Shown here one piece after another: positions 27,001 to 30,000 of a DNA stretch of 64,000 bases. The translations under genes were made by a program, and so were the position numbers. The stretch's first letter is position 1. Every line of letters starts with the position of its first letter. Source of the stretch: Limanda limanda (Eukaryota; Chordata; Actinopteri; Pleuronectiformes; Pleuronectidae); the NCBI RefSeq assembly GCF_963576545.1, contig NC_083651.1:8628886-8692885 (forward strand). Direction: 5' to 3'. The notes under the pieces were generated by a model. The model searched no databases. It was not told the origin of the DNA and saw only the letters and a list, made by a program, of their open reading frames with translations.

Positions 27001-30000
27001 TCGTCTCATCCCACTTCTGCCTGTACAGAACCTAGAACCGATAAACAACATTGGTGTTAAACAGTAAACAGAACACATATTAAATTATTTGTACCCCTTT
27101 GTTTGTTGTTATAAATTCAGGAAACTCACCTTGCTGATCAGCTCGGATACACGCTTGACGTGGGCAATCTCTCTGGCCTCGCCATCGTACAAACTAGTTG
27201 TACGAGACTTATTTCCCTCCATACGGTATTTTACCTGATGGTGAAACATGTAAAGTATTATCATTCTTGACAAGAGCGAGATAAACTCAGTTTTGAGGAA
27301 TTCAGGTAACCATAATCTTCTATTTTATAACTTTACCTACATGAATTTGTCCTATAGGATTGCTTTGTTTGAGAAACTTTACAAAATGTAAGGAAAAAAA
27401 TAATTCTTTACAATAACTTTACAACTCTCATCCCTGAACTTTAGACAATAGCATTTGTGGGATGATATCACCACAGGCATCAGTGTTACCTCACTAAGCT
27501 GCTCCTGGGCCTTCCTGATGCGAATCAGTTCAGGAGTGTCAGTGACGATGGAAGGAGGATTACCTCGGGACAAGTCATAAGCATGCCGATACTTGTTCTG
27601 TAAAACAATCATTGATTTGAGCACAATAGTCATTATATACTCTGCAGCCATTAAAATACCATATATGAAGATAGAGTACAACTTAACAACAGTAAATCAC
27701 AAAATATGAATTGTAATATGAAAAGGGATTATCAGATTTTTTTTTATTTCTAGATTTATACTTTGTTAAAGCAGACAATCATTGCCCTCTGAATTTGGCC
27801 CAGAGCTCTATCTTGATTCTTACGTGGCTGTACTGCTCCAGCATCTTGTGGCTGTGTGCCAGGTACGGAGTCATGAACTTGGAAGTATCCACCTTGACCT
27901 TCTTCCTGACTTTTCTGCTGGGCAAGCCAGACTGGAGCAGAACAGAGCAGGACAACAATTAATCATCCAACTAAAAAAAGGTCTAGGTGGTTTCTCAAAA
28001 CACATTGGCAAGGACATGAAAGACATTCGCTGACAACAAGGCAGTCATATAGGACACACGCAAGGACTCATTGATAATTAAGCGATATTGTAACTGATGA
28101 AACTTTCTGACACTGTCAACGGGAGAGAAAACTTACAAAATGTATATCAACTTGTGTGAGCCAGCAGTTTATATAGTACTCTATTTACTCACCTTCAACT
28201 GACTTGATTCAAGAGATAATAGAAGGATATGAATAAAGTTTTTTCTATATGGAAGTCAATGAGAATTATATTTTATTGTGAAACAATTAATGCCAGATGA
28301 AGGATGAAGAATGAGAGAGAGCCAAGACAGAGAGAGAGCTCCATAGAAAGTTTAACCTACACTATCTAATATAGTATTGTGCTGCATGCAGAGTTAGGTT
28401 GAGCAACATTTAATCACGAGTGTTACAGTAAACAGAGAAGCGTAGCCACAGTAAACAAAACTGGAAGAAGCCATTAACTACCCAAAAATCTGATATTTCT
28501 TCTTGGAGGTCACATTGAAATATGGATACAAAAGTCAGTTCTAAATTGCTAAAAAAGAGTTAAAGATCCATGCAAAGTTTTTTGCTTAATTCTAATTTTA
28601 AAGGCTTTAAATTGAAATGCTTTAATGCAAAAGGCTCCCTGGCCAAAGACACAATGCCTTTGCATGAATAAAATAGGCATGCAGTCAAAGATGGGATGCA
28701 CCATTTATCAAGGCAAGAGACGGTATCCTGCACATTTTTAACTGTTCCTTGGGAGGAGGTGCTTTACCTGTAGCAACTGAGTGCTGTGCTCAGTCACAGT
28801 CGATGTTGTTGTCTGCCCAACAAACTACAAATACAGGACACACTCTGGGGTTTCAAAACGGCCACAACAAGTATCGGGAGAAACATCACAGTATTTCTAT
28901 TGGATTGAGGGTGATATTTCCACAGCTCTGGTGCTCTTTCTACCATTGACACTTCTGCTATAACAAGACCTCACTTTACACTGTCACATTAGTAACTGTC
29001 TATTCTCCTCAAACCGTATCAACTGCACAAAAGCATTGTCATCAGGGACTTTTGTTCTAACCTGTAAAATACGTTATTCATTCTCAATTTTTAATTGTCC
29101 CTGAAACTAAGGTCAAATCCTTAGAGAGGGTATTCTGTAATTATAACTATAGTCTAATGAAGACTGTATTCTACAGAGGAAAGAGAAACATTAATAGCCT
29201 GAGAGCTCTGATCCCCTGATCAAGTCTATAAACACCACACACTCACATGACAGTAGGTCTATTCTTATTAGAGGTTTCATAGCCTATTGTTCCTGTTATC
29301 GCTTGCTGCAGCCCACGGCAATACATAACCTGATGAAACAGCTTCATAATCTCTATGCCTGTTCAACCACGGCTGTTGGGTTTAATCTGGATTACAAAAA
29401 ACATATTTTCTCTATGATATCTCATTATGCAGACAGTTTAGGTTTGTTTCAACCCATTTGAACTAACGTGTCTGAGTTGTCTGCCTTCACTCAATGGAGC
29501 TGAGTACCACTTTATTCGTCATAGTCACAAAATGTATGAAATAAGTAATTTGAAGTTCAAGAGATATTTTCCTTGTTGATGAATGATTCACAGAACAATC
29601 AGAATTCATTTAGTTATTTCTGTGGATTATGCTTAGCAACAGTTACACTGTTTCTTCTAAGAATTTCTTTCTCAGTGTTTGGGAATTTTTGTATCTGTCG
29701 GCTACAGAGCAAGATTACACAAACACAACCAGATCGATTACCACAAAACTTGGTGGAAGGAAGCGGTGTGAGTCAGGGCAGAACCCATTGAGTTTAGCTG
29801 TGGATCCACTTCATTGGGGAGATGGATCATTTCCTTCCCTTCATTTAATATTGCAATAAAGGACTCCTTTTATTTTTTTGATTTCTCAGATAATCTGAGA
29901 GAATCTTGATGTGTGTGCACTTTTTTGTGGATCCAAATTTAAGTCAAGATCTAGTTTTTTTTTTACTGTGAGCAGGCTCATGCAGAAATTACAGTTTATA